In this document: positions 48,699 to 61,295 of the stretch, one piece after another
How positions within the stretch are numbered: the first letter of the stretch is position 1
How the letters are laid out: every line of letters starts with the position of its first letter
Source of the DNA: Antennarius striatus
Lineage: Eukaryota; Chordata; Actinopteri; Lophiiformes; Antennariidae
Direction of reading: 5' to 3'
Assembly: GCF_040054535.1 (NCBI RefSeq)
Contig: NC_090796.1
Span: forward strand, 15,775,501 to 15,839,500
Length of the DNA: 64,000 bases
Made by a program: the position numbers and the translations under genes
The notes under the pieces: generated by a model
What the model saw: the letters and a program-made list of their open reading frames with translations, nothing else
The model's database searches: none
What the model was told of the DNA's origin: nothing

Positions 48699-49476
48699 CC
48701 GATGAGTAAGAATTTAAAAAAAAAAAAATATTTAAAAATAATATTTAATGAGGCGGTGGAGTCGCGAATCTCACTCTGGATTCCGAAGGAAGTCTCCAGG
48801 AAGCAGCTCGCGTCACGTCGTCGTGCGTTATCGCCTCCTGCCTGCTGGAGGTTCTGCGTACTGTAAAAAAAATTCCACAGAGAGGCTCCACAAAGCCAAG
48901 TCTTCCCGCCCCACTCATGTTTTATTCATGTTTCGCATTTGCAGGGCCCTGATTGCGCGTCCTGGACTTCTCTTTTCTTTTTTTAACCCTCACATTGTTT
49001 GTTGTTTCTCACTGGAACAGAATAATGCATTACAATGTTTGCCATCAAACTGGCGCCGTGGCGCTGACAGCGGCGCAGACGCTCATTAGGAGAGGCGTTC
49101 AACCCTGGCGGGCTGTTTACAACGGAAGCTGGAGCTGCACCTTAACAACCTGGAGTCAACCTGGGGGGGGTTTGAGCCCCGACGTTTTCAGAGCCGCTGG
49201 TGTTTGTGTGTTCGCTTTCAGCTCGTTGGTGTCGCCCGACGTCCTCGCAGGCTTTTCCAGTTTGGTTTGTGAGCCGCTGTGACTCAGTAATTAGACTCCC
49301 TCCTTCATTATCTGACACGGGGGGGGGGGGCAGGCGGCTGCCTGCCCACCTCCTCTCCACCGTGATGACTCATTCAGCGCTTCACACCAAACACCCAGCT
49401 CCACATTTCATTCTGACCCACTTTACACTCAGGCTGTGAGAACTCACATGGTGACGCATTGGTTCTTGGGGTACAG

Positions 49477-49937
49477 TTAGGGTTAGGGTTAGTGTTAGAG
49501 TTAGAGTTAGGGGTCAGGGGTTAGAGTTGGGGGTCAGGGGTTAGAGTTAGGGGTCAGGGGTTAGGGTTGGAATTAGAGTTAGGGGTTACAGTTAGGGTTA
49601 GGGTTAATGTTAGTGTTAGGGTTAGGGTTAGGGGTTAGAGTTAGGGGTCAGGGGTTAGAGTTTGAGGTCAGGGGTTAGAGTTAGAGTTAGGGGTCAGACC
49701 TAGGAGTTATGGGTTAGGGATTAGTGGTAAAGGGTTAGAGTTAGATTTAGGGTTAGACTTAGGGTTAGGGGTTTGGTTAGGGATTAGGGGTTAAGGGTTA
49801 GAATTAGAGGTGAGGGTTAGGGGTTATAGTTAGGGATTAGGGGTTAGAGTTAGGGGTTAGAGTTAAGGTTATAGTTAGGGGTGAGGGGTCAGAGCTAGGG
49901 GTTGAGGGTTAGGGTTAGAGTTAGAGTTTAGGGTTAT
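49477..49937. repeat. degenerate telomere-like (TTAGGG) array
   Basis: About 460 bp of mixed TTAGGG, TTAGAG and GGGGTCAGGGGTTAGAGTTA units. Short perfect TTAGGG stretches occur at each side, and a higher-order GGGGTCA variant dominates the centre. The array reads as GT-rich on the plus strand only. Confidence 0.9.
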
Positions 49938-51278
49938 GTTTTTTTTTCCTTCCTTGTTCTCAAACATCTCTCTCAGGCTAATGTTGCTGCCGTTTGATCA
50001 GTTTGATCAGCTAATGGTTTTATTTTAACCGATCAGAGCTCAGGCCCAGAGGCAAACGCTTCACACCAAAGGATTCCAGAAGGGTCTGCAGCCTCCGGCG
50101 TCTACGGATGCTCGCCGTGTTTTTTAATACCGTTACCATAGAACAGCATAAAATCATTTAAACACTGCAGGGACTCCTCTTCTGTATGTTCACTCTGATT
50201 GTACACCAGTCACAACATCTCCTGTTTGATTGGCTTTATTTATTATTGGGTCTATTTTAGATATTATCCTCAAACCGACCTGAAACCCACCCATCCATAC
50301 TTCCTCTCCAGGCTGAGCGGGGGCGTCCCAGACGGGGGCCGCCACCCCAACCCCCCAGCTGTATTGACAGTAACCGAAACGAGCCGTCGCCCTTCATCGC
50401 CCGTCCAGACGGCGTCTCCCTGACCGTCTGGGAAAAAGGTGAGATCTTCATGAAACCACCGAGGGGGAAAAAAATAACAACACCGCCGAGGATGATGGGA
50501 AAAAAAAAAAGTACAACTTGCAGCTCATTAAACGCCACAGGTGGTGCAATTCATAAATTAACACTTACAAAATAGAAAAATTCCTAACGGTGTGATGAAT
50601 CCCGGCTGCGTTTCCCCCCACAAAGAGCTTCAGTTTGGGACACAAAAAAGACCGTTGGAGGTCGGTTGTTCGGTCGCTTGGCGCAGGCGAGGCGAGGCGA
50701 GCTTCACGGCTGATGATGATTACCGTCATAAATAATCTCAGTGTTCTGGGGGTCACACTAAATGCAATATTCATGTCTTGAGGCGTCTGGAAGGCAACAC
50801 AGCTTCCTTTAGCGTGGCGGGGGGAAGAAAAAAAAAAAAAAAGAAGAAGTAGCACAAACTCTCTTTGAGCGAATGTCTTGGGTGACACAGCTGTATCGGT
50901 CGATATAGTCCACGAGAAGAAGTCGAGGAATGTAAGCTGCAGCTGACACACAGTAACCCCTCTGTCTGACCTCCATTCGCGTTCTCGGTCCTCGTCTTCC
51001 ATCGTTGACGTCGCAGATCCACAAAAAAAAAGGCGAATCTGTCCTCTTCCTTTTTGGGAAATCCAAGGAATCCGGTCGTTTGTTCGTTTTTTTTTTCTAA
51101 GTGTTGTTTTTATCTGAAACGGAAAAAAAAAAAAAAAAAGCCACTCAGAATGAAAACAGCATTATAAAATCAATATGCTGCATACGGCATTTCATTTCAC
51201 TTACTCAATTTAATGTACCGTAGTTTTTAGACTGCAAGAGAGAGATGCACAAGTCATTACACTCTCTCTCTCTCTATA

Positions 51279-51279
<1 letters not shown>

Positions 51280-51349
<70 letters not shown>
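51280..51349. repeat. (CA)n microsatellite
   Basis: CA run of about 70 bp preceded by (CT)n and a short TATAT. Confidence 0.95.
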
Positions 51350-51350
<1 letters not shown>

Positions 51351-51983
51351 TTGTGTACACAGATCAAATCCATCCTCATCTTTCTTCCCACGGCGCCCGT
51401 TCTAGAGAGCTATTTACATTTTATAGCTTGCAGAATATTAGAGTCAAGGGTTGTTCCTGAAAGTTTCTCCAAGTAAAAACCGAGCCTCCTCCACGGTCGT
51501 CCTGGTTGTGTTCAATAAAAAAAAATAAAAAAAAATTCCCTCTCCACTTTAATGGCTGCCATAACCCACAGCCGGCTGCCTCCACATTTATGTGAAGTAT
51601 TTTATATATCCTTTTTTCATTAGCACATCAAGTGCATCTAAAAGCGCGAGCGCTGCTACCTATAGCAGTACTTGCTTTTTCTTTTTCTTTTTTTTTTACC
51701 CTACACGCTAGCAGGACTCTTCAGAGAATTGTGGCTGTGAAGTGTGAAGTTAATAAACCCGAACCCGGCCCGCTTTCAGCACACTTCCAAAACGACTCAG
51801 AGGCCCGGCGCCGCTTTCAAGTTTTTTCTTGCATCAGGAAAGTCCAGATTAGGATTTGATGGGAGAAATGTTGTCTGATTTAAAGTCCAAGAAAAGTTAT
51901 GCAAAGAGTCAAAGTTAAAACTTGAGACGGAACGCAAAAGTTTGTCATTAGCTTCTATCAAGCTATCGATTAGCATCTGTGTC

Positions 51984-52013
51984 TACGCTGATGACACTGT
52001 CCTTTTTATCCAG
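51984..52013 (+). pseudogene. LINE reverse-transcriptase relic (YADD box)
   Basis: The plus strand encodes ISICVYADDTVLFIQ around 51966-52013. YADDTVLFI is the catalytic palm motif of non-LTR retrotransposon reverse transcriptases. The frame runs into a stop about nine codons later, and no other RT motif can be read, so it is a short decayed fragment. A match by chance is unlikely but cannot be excluded. Confidence 0.5.
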
Positions 52014-53561
52014 TCATTTCTCTGCTGTCTTGTGTAGATATGATTCAGCACCTCGCACCTCTTCATCATCATTTCTTTTGAGTCTTCACATCTCAGCAGT
52101 GTCATCAGCCGTCGCCACCAGCATCTGGACTCCAGTGGTGGAACAGAATCTCCTGACAGGCTGATCATCACCTGGTTTGTCCAGCAGAAAGGTTTAGCGA
52201 GTCCCTCGTCCCCCTGAACCGAGTCTATTTCAGGTCCTCAGACGAGAACATTTCAGTTACAAATCAAGGTCTTGTCATGTTTTTGTTTGTTTTTTTTAAC
52301 TGGATCTAGCAGAATTATATTTAGTCATACCGCCAATTCTTCAAGCACGTCGTCTGACATTTCAAAAACACTGCAAGTGGAATGAATGCCTGCAAGATCC
52401 CCAAGTGGATTAGAGCGGGACCCGAGTTGTGATCGGTCTGCAATGCAGGGCAGGTGTTGAAGGAAATCATTATTGTGAAGGTGAGACTTAAAAAGGGCAG
52501 ACAGATAAGAGGAAACTGGGGGTGGGAGCAGGGGATGCTTATAGAAAAAGACAGACCCTGACAATATAAAGCCGTAACAGTAACAAGCTTTGGCAGTTCT
52601 ACAGAACCGGTGGTGGCATCGGCTCCTGCTCTCACAACACAGTAGTGCCATTGTCCGTCGCTCACATCCTAACAAAGGGCTCGGTCCTCCACGGTCCACC
52701 TCCCTCACCGGGGACGGATGCTGCACTAATGGTGTCCACAGCCTTGGATTTCTGTCCTATTTCTTCTCGTCTTTTTGTGTTCTGGACATTAAAACAGACA
52801 AGATGAGGACTAAAACATGGAAAGCCTCTATAATACAGCGTTGACCATCTCTGCCCCTGCCTTTAATACCCCTAAACACTCCCGGTTAAATCGATGTACA
52901 CAAGAGGAGGAAAAGTGGTGTTGGTGGAGAGGCCGGGTCTCGAGAAATGCAGCTTAAATTCCAGAGATTACATTTCGCCGGGGGAATGTCAAGGTGGATA
53001 ACGTTACCTATTATCTTCCTGGGGTCCGGGTCCAGATTTGGCAGCTGATGAATTCACTATTAATGGATGGAGAAGGGAGCGTTTCCCTTGTAGGGCCATT
53101 TTCATCTTGTGTGTGTTCCCCTCCTCTTGGAATGTGTTCAGATTCGAGATACCGACTTGAAAGTAAAGCTTTCTGGGACACGATAAGAACTCAGGGTTTT
53201 CCCTGCGTTTCATTGTTGCACCGGGTCGTAAAATAACTTGTGTGAACGTGCGTTCATCTCTTTTATTTGTAGAAACCGCTATCAATTTCTAAATATACCA
53301 ATTTACAGTTTAGTTGTTGAGGAAAAATAGGCAAACAGATTAAATCAGGTCCCTGAGAGAGCCGATTTGGACCTGTGGGGGGTCCGAGCCTCAGGGTTTT
53401 CTGACATTATATAAACTATTTGTTGGATTTTGATGGAATTCAGGCAAAAAATAGTCAGATCAAGATGCTGATTCATCGACATCGCTGCACAGATGTGCTT
53501 TAGGGTGGTCGCCATATGCAGTTTTAGCACACCCCCCCACAGATGCTGCAGGTGTTGAAGG

Positions 53562-53950
53562 GTGTGCCATCCTGACCGCTCCACCAGAGCGGTTACCCGT
53601 AAACCCAACGACCGTTTCAGCAGCATCAGCCTCTCCAGAGGGTTCTGGCAGCAGATCCAAAAACGGGCTCCCAACCACAGGCCACATGTATCCACGGCGA
53701 CGGATCGGGACTTCCGCATCCGGCTTCAGACCGGAGCACCTGGAGAACAGATGGCAGCTGTGTGGCGGCGCGTCGGTGAAGGGTTTGCTGACGGCAGCCT
53801 TCTGAACGACGTGACGCCCAGACGACACTCATCACACCCGGGTGCGTTTCCCTGACGGCGCAAAGACATCGTGACAAGATCCTGGAGGGGGGTGGGGGTT
53901 TGTCATCGGCGCATGTTGAAGCATGACAATACACCAGCCTGGTAGATTAG
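53562..53950 (+). pseudogene. possible decayed Tc1-like transposase fragment
   Basis: A plus-strand frame contains VWRRVGEGFAD at about 53761-53793. This resembles the VWRRxGERFAD block of some Tc1-like transposases. An HDNTPA-like string lies at about 53923-53940, where such proteins have HDNxxxH. The spacing is shorter than usual and stops intervene. A profile search would be needed to accept it. Confidence 0.25.
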
Positions 53951-53995
53951 AGCAAAATGTGACATTTAGTAGTGCTTCAGGACACCAATGGTACT

Positions 53996-54310
53996 TGGCG
54001 GATGGATACGACATCGGTGAGACCGGATCTCGTTCTCGTTGGTGGAGTAAAGACGTAGCTCGTGTGTTCTCGTGACTTTGGCGTTTCTTTTCATTTTTTA
54101 TCATTATTTACGTAACTTATATATAATTAATTATACACAAGTGAAGTCTGCATGTCTATTGGATGATAAAATACGTCCTTTTTTTCATAATTTGGGGTGT
54201 TTGGGGCTTTTTTTTTTACAAGACTGGAACAGATTAAAATGATTTTTAGAATGGGGAAATATTTGACCTCAGTCACAGAACGGATTAAACTCACGTCTTC
54301 GGGTTCTACT
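53996..54310 (-). repeat. inverted dispersed copy of the 53-bp repeat family
   Basis: GGCGGATGGATACGACATCG followed by GTGAGACCGGATCTCGTTCT is the reverse complement of the unit at 32853-33345. The sequence GGGTTCTACTGTA at about 54299-54311 echoes the end of the copy at 27171. The interior is AT-rich and unique. Confidence 0.5.
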
Positions 54311-56030
54311 GTATTTCATTGTTTGATCAGGGTCTAGTTAGCTGCAGTCTTCAGTCCCCTCCACCTCCATCCAATAGGAAACTGTGATTTTCTGTGTCAG
54401 GAGAGAAACACTCTCGGATGAAGAGTCAGAATCTGGACCTTCTGCTGTTGTCAGGCTGTTGCCAGCGCCTCTGAGCTCGGCCCGGTCTCTGTGGGCCATC
54501 ATGTCTGGAGATGATCTAATGATACCCTCCAGAAATAGTGAAGCGGGCTTGGATGTGACGACGCCGTGTCAGTCGTCAACACGGCTAATTGCACAACCTG
54601 TCATGGCAGAGAGAAGAGAGAGAACCGTTCCAGGTATAGGGCGATCCAAAACGTCAAACCTGGTTTGATCGCATCTCGTCACGGCTCCACGCCAGCAGCT
54701 CACCTGCTCCTCCGGTCAGGAATCAGAATCCGATCGCACCACCTTTCATAGCCTGCGCCCACAAATCCCATCACACTTAAGCCTGATGTGGGCTTCGACG
54801 GCGCCAATCGCCTCCTCTGTCACAAAGCATCATCCATCTGACCTGATGCAGGAAGAGGGAGGAGAGAGCGTCCGTCACCGAGGCAACGGCAGCATACTAA
54901 TATCTGTCCGGTCCACGCTCGGATGGATGAGCTCGATTATGAAACATTACAGAGCCTCCCTGTCTCGGAGGAACGTCGGATCGCGTCTCCCAGGTGTCTG
55001 ATAGGTTGTCACCCCGTTGTGATTTGAAGGTGAGCTCACCTGTAAGGAGGGGAGGGGGGGGGAGCTTCGCCCCGGCCAAACCGGCACAGATCCGCCCTTG
55101 TGCTGCGAAGGATTTGAACGGAGCCAATGCCCATGGAAAGAACCGATCGGCGTGAACAGCTCAGCGTGACATCACCCTTTGAATCACTGAGGCCTACTGT
55201 GTGCTCCCCTTCAGTAAAAACCTAGCCAGGCAAATCAGCAGAAGGTGTCCCGTCATAAACAAGCAGAATTTATGGATTTGGTGAGTGAAGGCTGAGTTTG
55301 TTTCTGCGTCACCGGTCAGCAAACGGGCATTGTGAGGAGCCTGCTGAAAGGAGGGCTTATTGCAGCGTCAACGCTTTTTCAGAAGATGGATATATAATAT
55401 AAGAATAGACCCCCATTTAAAGGCCAGCCGATAAAAAAGGTCAGTGATTCCAAGCTAGATGTGCTCAAAATCCAAGATTTGTGGAGTCGAAAGCAGCGGA
55501 GAACCAACTGAAACTGAAGCCATCCTAGATTTCTATTTGCAAGCTGGATATTCTTCATTTTTAATAGATGTTATTTAACTCCTACTTTAATGTGACCAAA
55601 CTTTTCCTTTCAGTTCTCTTTAAAGCAGGGTTGGGCAAACTGGTGGGACACACAGTTCTAAAACTCAACAGATCAGCTGAGGGGCAAATGAATGGAGTGT
55701 TTATTTTTTATTCTAATACTAACGACATGTAAAAACAATTATATAAATTTTTTTTGCACGTGTGGTACACTCAAAATATATGGTCATATTTGTTTTTATT
55801 GTTGGGGATTAATTTTTACATATTATTTTACTGATTTATCAGCACTTTATTTTCGCCAATTCTAATTGATGAAACATTTTTATCATAACGTCTGTCCTCC
55901 CAGATATTAATTCCGTCTTTATTTTGAGACAAAGTAACTCAGGCAGCAGGGAAACAGGAGGGCGGAACCTTTGTGCAGGTCGTGTTGCACCCAGGTGACT
56001 CTAGGTGACGGACCTCGGCCCCTCTCCTGC

Positions 56031-56102
56031 AGAACATACTGGAGATGCAACAAGAGTGGTTCGTCTCTCTCATTCCTGTGACTGTTTTCCTGTGTTTTCA
56101 GG
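56031..56102. repeat. 72-bp direct repeat, left copy, inside the hAT element
   Basis: Starts AGAACATACTGGAGATGCAA and ends CTGTGTTTTCAGG. It differs from the right copy at two bases. It is preceded by CTCTCCTGC and followed by TTAGTAC, so it looks like a mini-exon between a CTGCAG acceptor and a GTTAGT donor. Confidence 0.85.
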
Positions 56103-57028
56103 TTAGTACACTGTGACAACCACAAAATGACTACCTCCTAAGAGTTTATTATTTTTTTTTAGCATTATTGACATGCTTTGGTGGCGGTTCTCAACGTATA
56201 AAAGTAAGTTTGATGTTAGCTAGAAAACTCCTAGCAAGCAAAAACCGCTCGGCAGGAGTTTCAAAGGTGGCGCCTACCTGTTAAATATTAAGCAGTTCAT
56301 TTGCATATGTGCACATTGAGTGGCAAGATTTTAGTTGTTTTCCCTCTTTTGGCCCTGCACACCTGACAAACATTGTAAATAGAGTGTTTCTGTTGGGATA
56401 CGATTAAATTAATACTATAGGATCTCTGTTTACTATGGTGCATTATGGAAATTAGTTGAACAAGCAGATGCATATATTTTTGAATGGCTATTTTCTGTTT
56501 ATAAAAAGGCACTGTTAGTTTCATGTGCCTTTCAGGAATAAATAGTTACAGTATGAAGGGTGAAACTGCATTTTCGTCAGTTTTAAAGGTGTTAGTTTTA
56601 TTGTATATGAGTCCATTAACATTCCCTATGCAATGAGTTTACTGTTTTAGATTACACCAGTCTTATACTACTGTAAGTAGCTTTCAGTGGATTTTGTTAC
56701 AGTAAATGGGAAATTGACTTTAGAGCACTACATATCATAGTAGCCATGGTAATAGCAGAGATGCCGAAAATATGCTTTTGGGACAAAAGTAATATACCAT
56801 CTGAATCCCTCTGGTTCATGTTTATTTATTTTTGGTTTATTTTGAGTTTTAAGGGGAAAATCTTAAACTGTGATGTGAGATGGAGCGGAATACACTGTGT
56901 CCTGGAGTTGGAGCATGGACATATGAGAGCCACACAATGGACATTGAGACATGAGCTTTATTGTATTAGGGAGAGATTAGGGACATGAATGTTTATCGTA
57001 ATGTTGTGAATAATTGTGAAATAAAAAG

Positions 57029-57100
57029 AGAACATACTGGAGATGCAACAATGGTGGTTCGTCTCTCTCATTCCTGTGACTGTTTTCCTGTGTTTTCAGG
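57029..57100. repeat. 72-bp direct repeat, right copy, inside the hAT element
   Basis: 70 of 72 bases match the copy 998 bp to the left. It is preceded by GTGAAATAAAA (a polyadenylation-like hexamer) and followed by GTGCGAGGCGTACAG. Confidence 0.85.
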
Positions 57101-60100
57101 GTGCGAGGCGTACAGAACCACCATTCATTTGTTATTACGTCCCTCAGTATTTGGGACTGGTAACACACGCAATATGCAAGTATTGTTATAAAAATTACTT
57201 TTCAACTGCATTTATTTCATAAAATTAATGATACAATGAAAAAAGTTTAGCGGGCCGGATTCCAAATCCTAAAGGGCCGTACGTGGCCCTCGGGCCGTGG
57301 TTTGCCCACGCCTGCTTTAAAGCATAAATAAATGTTTGCTGGGACGTGTCAGCTCTGTGGTTACAAGGGAATAAAAACAGGAGAATTTGTGGTGTTCCTG
57401 TAACAGCACGGCAGGAAATCCGGCCTGGGGGGGGGGGGGCTGCTGCAGAGACAGCTGGTTGTCGTGTTGTCGTTCTGCAGCATCACCGGTTCTGGTGCCG
57501 GCCTGTCAGAGCCGGCGGCCACGGAGCCGTCACGAGGGGGGGGGGGGGGGCATACATCAGTGTGCATCAGCAGAACTGTGGCTGACACTTAAGTAGCAAA
57601 AACTCAGCAAAACGTTTTGATTTGGGAGCCGGAAGGAAAAGTCGGAGGAGGTTTAACGACTGTGATTGTCTCTGTTTTGAGGGGGTGGGTCTAAACCCTG
57701 GGGGGGGGGAATGTCCTCCTGTACATTCACACATGCTGTGGCTTGGTTCTGACCCGTTATCGCTCTCGTAAGGATTTTCTGTCGAGAAAAAGTTGTTTTT
57801 CTGAAAAGAACATGGAGCTTTTTAATGAAAGCCTCACTTCCTGGTTGTGCTTCTGTGCTTCTTCTCATTTGACACCTTCAGAACCTCAACAAATGGTTTC
57901 TGTCTTCAACCAGAAAGGTTAATGGCCTGCAGTGGTAAAAAAAAGTCAATTTCATGTCATTACAAGTCATCAACATAAGAAAATAAACCAGATATCAGCT
58001 GCTAATGGTTTCTATGACGACCACATCTGCAGGCATCCATAGTAAATTACAATCCAGCCGTAATGCTTCACGACTTTACGTCTAAACACACATAATGCTT
58101 TGTGATGCAGTAAATCAGCTGTCATAAAACATTATAAATGTGGCTCATAATGATCTGGAAGGGCGTCCGGTCGAGTGTGGCCCTCCATCACGGTCCAGCA
58201 GTCCCTTTTAATTAAATTAAATCCTCATGCGGACGCGTGCACAAAGATAATGGAAAATATGTCGTGGCTCCGCCCCTTTATTACTGATTTGTTTTTAGAT
58301 GACGCATCGTTTACAGGTTTTAAATGTTACTTAGCGTTTTCTTACTGTAAATGAATTCATGCTGACTCGCAGCGCTTGTTGTTCTTATTTTTAATATATT
58401 CCCACATTTATAGCCTGATCTCAAACTGTTGGAGGAGGGATGGATGGACGGATGGACGGATGGATGGAGGGATCTGCTGGTCCAAATGCAAAACTGACAA
58501 AAACAAACAAGATAGAAAATAAATTCCAGGATCTGGCCTTCAATTGGATTAATTTCATGAAAATCAATTAAACAAACAAACAGGAAGTGATGTCGGGTGT
58601 GGACGCCACATCATCTGAAGGCCTGTCGCTGTGGAAACAACGGCGGTGGCGCTGACCTGATTTCGTGACCTGCCCCTGATGCTTCATTCCACTTCATCAG
58701 CAGGAAACCAGCGTCGACTAAAAGAGGAAGTCGACGCCCTGATTGGTTGTTGATGATCTACAGGAACGACGCGGCTGATTCCTGTCAGCCCAGCCGGCTG
58801 ATGAGAGGCTAGACCTTCCTTTGGCTCCGCGTCGCACCGGATTTAACGGCGGCCTCCATCCCGGACGCTGACAGCGTTAAAACGCGCCTTGATTTATCCT
58901 CTGTGACACTGAGAGCTTCTGTGGCAGTTTGCCCAAACCGGGCCTGTGGTCTCGTCATCAAACAGGATGTCCTCCAACCTCCACTCCAACACACACCCCC
59001 CCGGTTTGATGTGAGGCAGACACGCCTGGTGCGTTCTGTTGCATCATTACACGGCCCATCCTCTGGCGTGTTTTACCGCCACGGGTCGCGGTCTCCATGT
59101 CACGGCCTCCACATGTGAGCCTCGATCCTCCGACTGGGAAAAGCAGCACCACTTAAAACCGGATCAATGGAAATCGAATCCCCCCTCCCCACCAGTCGGA
59201 TGGAGATGCGTTGCTATGGCAGCAGATTTCTGCCTTTTTGATGTGGAAAAAAAAAGTTTCCAGCGAGACGAATTAATGAGAAACGTTTGTGATTGTAACG
59301 CCGATCACAGATTTTGTTGTGTGGAAACAAACACGACATCCGTTTGTTTGTTTGTTACTGGTCTTGTTTGCAAATCAAGCAGCTGATGCAGAAACAAACA
59401 AACCAAAAGCTCTTATGATTAAGAAAATGCAAATTAAAAAAAACTAAGAAGTCCGTCTGCCATCCGTCTGCCAAGTCCTGCCTCACATCTACAGGGAGGG
59501 GCCGCGTCCTTCGGAGGACCTTGGCACATTTAATCAATATATATCTATATCCCCCTCTGGTGTGAAGAGGAGCCACGTAGCGGATGAGAAAGCTGGTCGG
59601 AGCGCGTCGCTCTCCAGGGATTGTGTGTCTTTGCCCTTTTGAGATGCTGGTGTATTTTACCGCCGCGCTCAGATGTCGTAAAAGTAATGCAGGAAATGAG
59701 TTCTGGCAGGAAGGGAGAGTTTTCTCTGATTTATCTGCATCAGTTATAATTCTCACCTTATTCTCCACACAGTTTAATGGAGGCGGACCTCCATCGTTTA
59801 TCCTCCTCTTAACTGCGGCTTCACCCGAATCGGCCTTTGATTACATCAGCGCCGTCTGATTCCTCCGTTATTCAGCCTGAACAGAACCGGCTGAGATGGA
59901 GACAAAAGAAAAGGCGGCGAATCACAAGGAAGACAAAGAGCGGTGAAGGCGTCCCAGTCCGGATGACCCCTCTTGACCTTGGCGGTGTGTGTTGTGACAG
60001 CACACACACACACACACCGTCACCTCATGCTTGAATGCAGCGTGGAGAATGGAGCAGCTGTCCAGCAGCGTCACGGGTTCTCAAACCCCGCCAGGAGGCC

Positions 60101-60535
60101 GGACCTCCGTGTTCCGGTTCACCTCCACGGCGCCGCGTGGAAAACCCTCATTTCTCCTGCCAGGCTGGATTCAATCCGTTTCACCGGCACACTGTAGAAC
60201 GGGAATATCTTCCTCTTGACTTCAGGGATGTCGGGTTAACCTCCGGTCCAGTCTTGACAGGTTAAAAGGTTGTAGGGCCAGTTTGAAGACGGATCATCCA
60301 GTTTGTCTAAAACATTTTAGACTCCCTTCCTTGAATTTCACTCCTTCCTAATAGGTGTCAAGATTTCCAGTGAGGACACAGCACCACCTAGTGGCCAAAG
60401 GAGGTAACGTCTAGACTTGATCCAGCAGTAAAACCCAGACCGGTTCTGTTTACACCAGATTAAAACAGATTCGCCAACTCAAGCTTCAAATTCATTCTTT
60501 GACACAAACGGCAAGATGACAGATGAGTCAACAAT

Positions 60536-60541
60536 TTTAAT
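60536..60541 (-). terminator. oat: candidate poly(A) signal of oat (ATTAAA)
   Basis: The minus strand carries ATTAAA about 600 nt past the oat stop codon. I saw no AATAAA closer to the stop. cDNA ends would decide. Confidence 0.2.
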
Positions 60542-60660
60542 TTAAAGAATCAAACAGAAAAAGAAACACTTTTTAAACAGTTTGTCCAGACACACCAATT
60601 AATTTACATCACATGACATCGGTTTAAACTCTGTAACAAAACATTTCCTTTCACCTTTTC

Positions 60661-60740
60661 AGCTTTCAGCTTTTCCTTTCAGGGGTCGCCACAGCCAATC
60701 AACTGCCTCCATCTAATCCCGTCTTCTGCATCCTAAGACT
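60661..60740. repeat. dispersed teleost repeat fragment
   Basis: The segment AGGGGTCGCCACAGCCAATC, then AACTGCCTCCATCTAATCCC and GTCTTCTGCATCC, matches a short sequence that I recall as widespread in fish genomes within larger retroelements. The family is not certain. It may lie within the oat 3' UTR. Confidence 0.5.
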
Positions 60741-61134
60741 TGTAACGCAATCAAAACGTAATTACAACTGAAGACGGCGATCAGCATGAACATCACAATC
60801 ACCTTCCTGTCGTGTAGCTCCGCCTTCTTCTGTGTTTGCTTCAGTAAAACGCTTCGCAAATCCTACAATGATATACTTAAAATTTCCTTTCATTCAAGTC
60901 AGCAAAACGCTCCTACTAATCAGTAATTTAAATTCAGGCCCAACCACAAGTTGGCGTAACAGAGCTTTACCTTACTTGTGCAGGTGTCAGTGAAGGCATC
61001 TCCACCTCTAAGGAAAAGCAGTAAATGTCAACAGATTTTTAAAATATAAAACACTTATCAGATAAGTGGTTTTAGAAATCGTTTGTCTTTCGGTCTGCAG
61101 TCCGTCTTCGGCTGAGGAAGTGAACGCCGCCCGA

Positions 61135-61295
61135 TCAGAAGGACAAGATGGTTCTTTGGATGATGTCGATGCATTCCAGCAGCTCGTCCTCTTTGATGAT
61201 GAGGGGAGGGGAAAGGCGGATGATGTCGCCGTGGGTGGGCTTGGCGAGCAGGCCGTTGTCACGGAGACGCAGGCACACCTTCCAAGCATTGTAGT
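61135..61295 (-). CDS. oat: oat coding exon 9 (C-terminus and stop)
   Basis: 161 bases from a CCTCAG acceptor, encoding [20 protein letters not shown], then [19 protein letters not shown] and ...RTILSF with TGA at 61137-61135. Human OAT ends NKTILSF. Confidence 0.95.

Larger units (their letters stand above)
55618..57322. mobile_element. hAT-type DNA transposon, non-autonomous, with 8-bp target duplication
   Basis: The element (55626-57314, 1,689 bp) begins CAGGGTTGGGCAAACT and ends, read inverted, CAGGCGTGGGCAAACC: 16-bp terminal inverted repeats with 3 mismatches. It is flanked by identical 8-bp direct repeats CTTTAAAG (55618-55625 and 57315-57322). An 8-bp duplication and CAGGG-type ends are typical of hAT elements. 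No transposase frame is visible; the longest frames are about 80 codons. The right end also carries GGGCCGGATTCC...GGCCCTCGGGCCG, a known style of hAT subterminal sequence. Confidence 0.85.
31171..61134. other. gene-poor region between chst15 and oat, part 2
   Basis: Some 30 kb without a supportable coding exon. It contains large microsatellites, a 53-bp minisatellite, a G/C-run cluster, a degenerate ATTTT array, telomere-like repeats, a reverse-transcriptase relic, a possible transposase relic, a hAT-type element and dispersed repeat fragments, listed separately. AT-rich, repeat-free stretches such as 42740-43330 and 43880-44400 look like candidate regulatory DNA. The rightmost part (60540-61134) may be oat 3' UTR. 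Confidence 0.55.

Noticed and set aside
60384..60402. CACCACCTAGTGGCC as a CTCF site
   Set aside because: Two central positions of the core do not match; the motif also resembles common dispersed repeat sequence.
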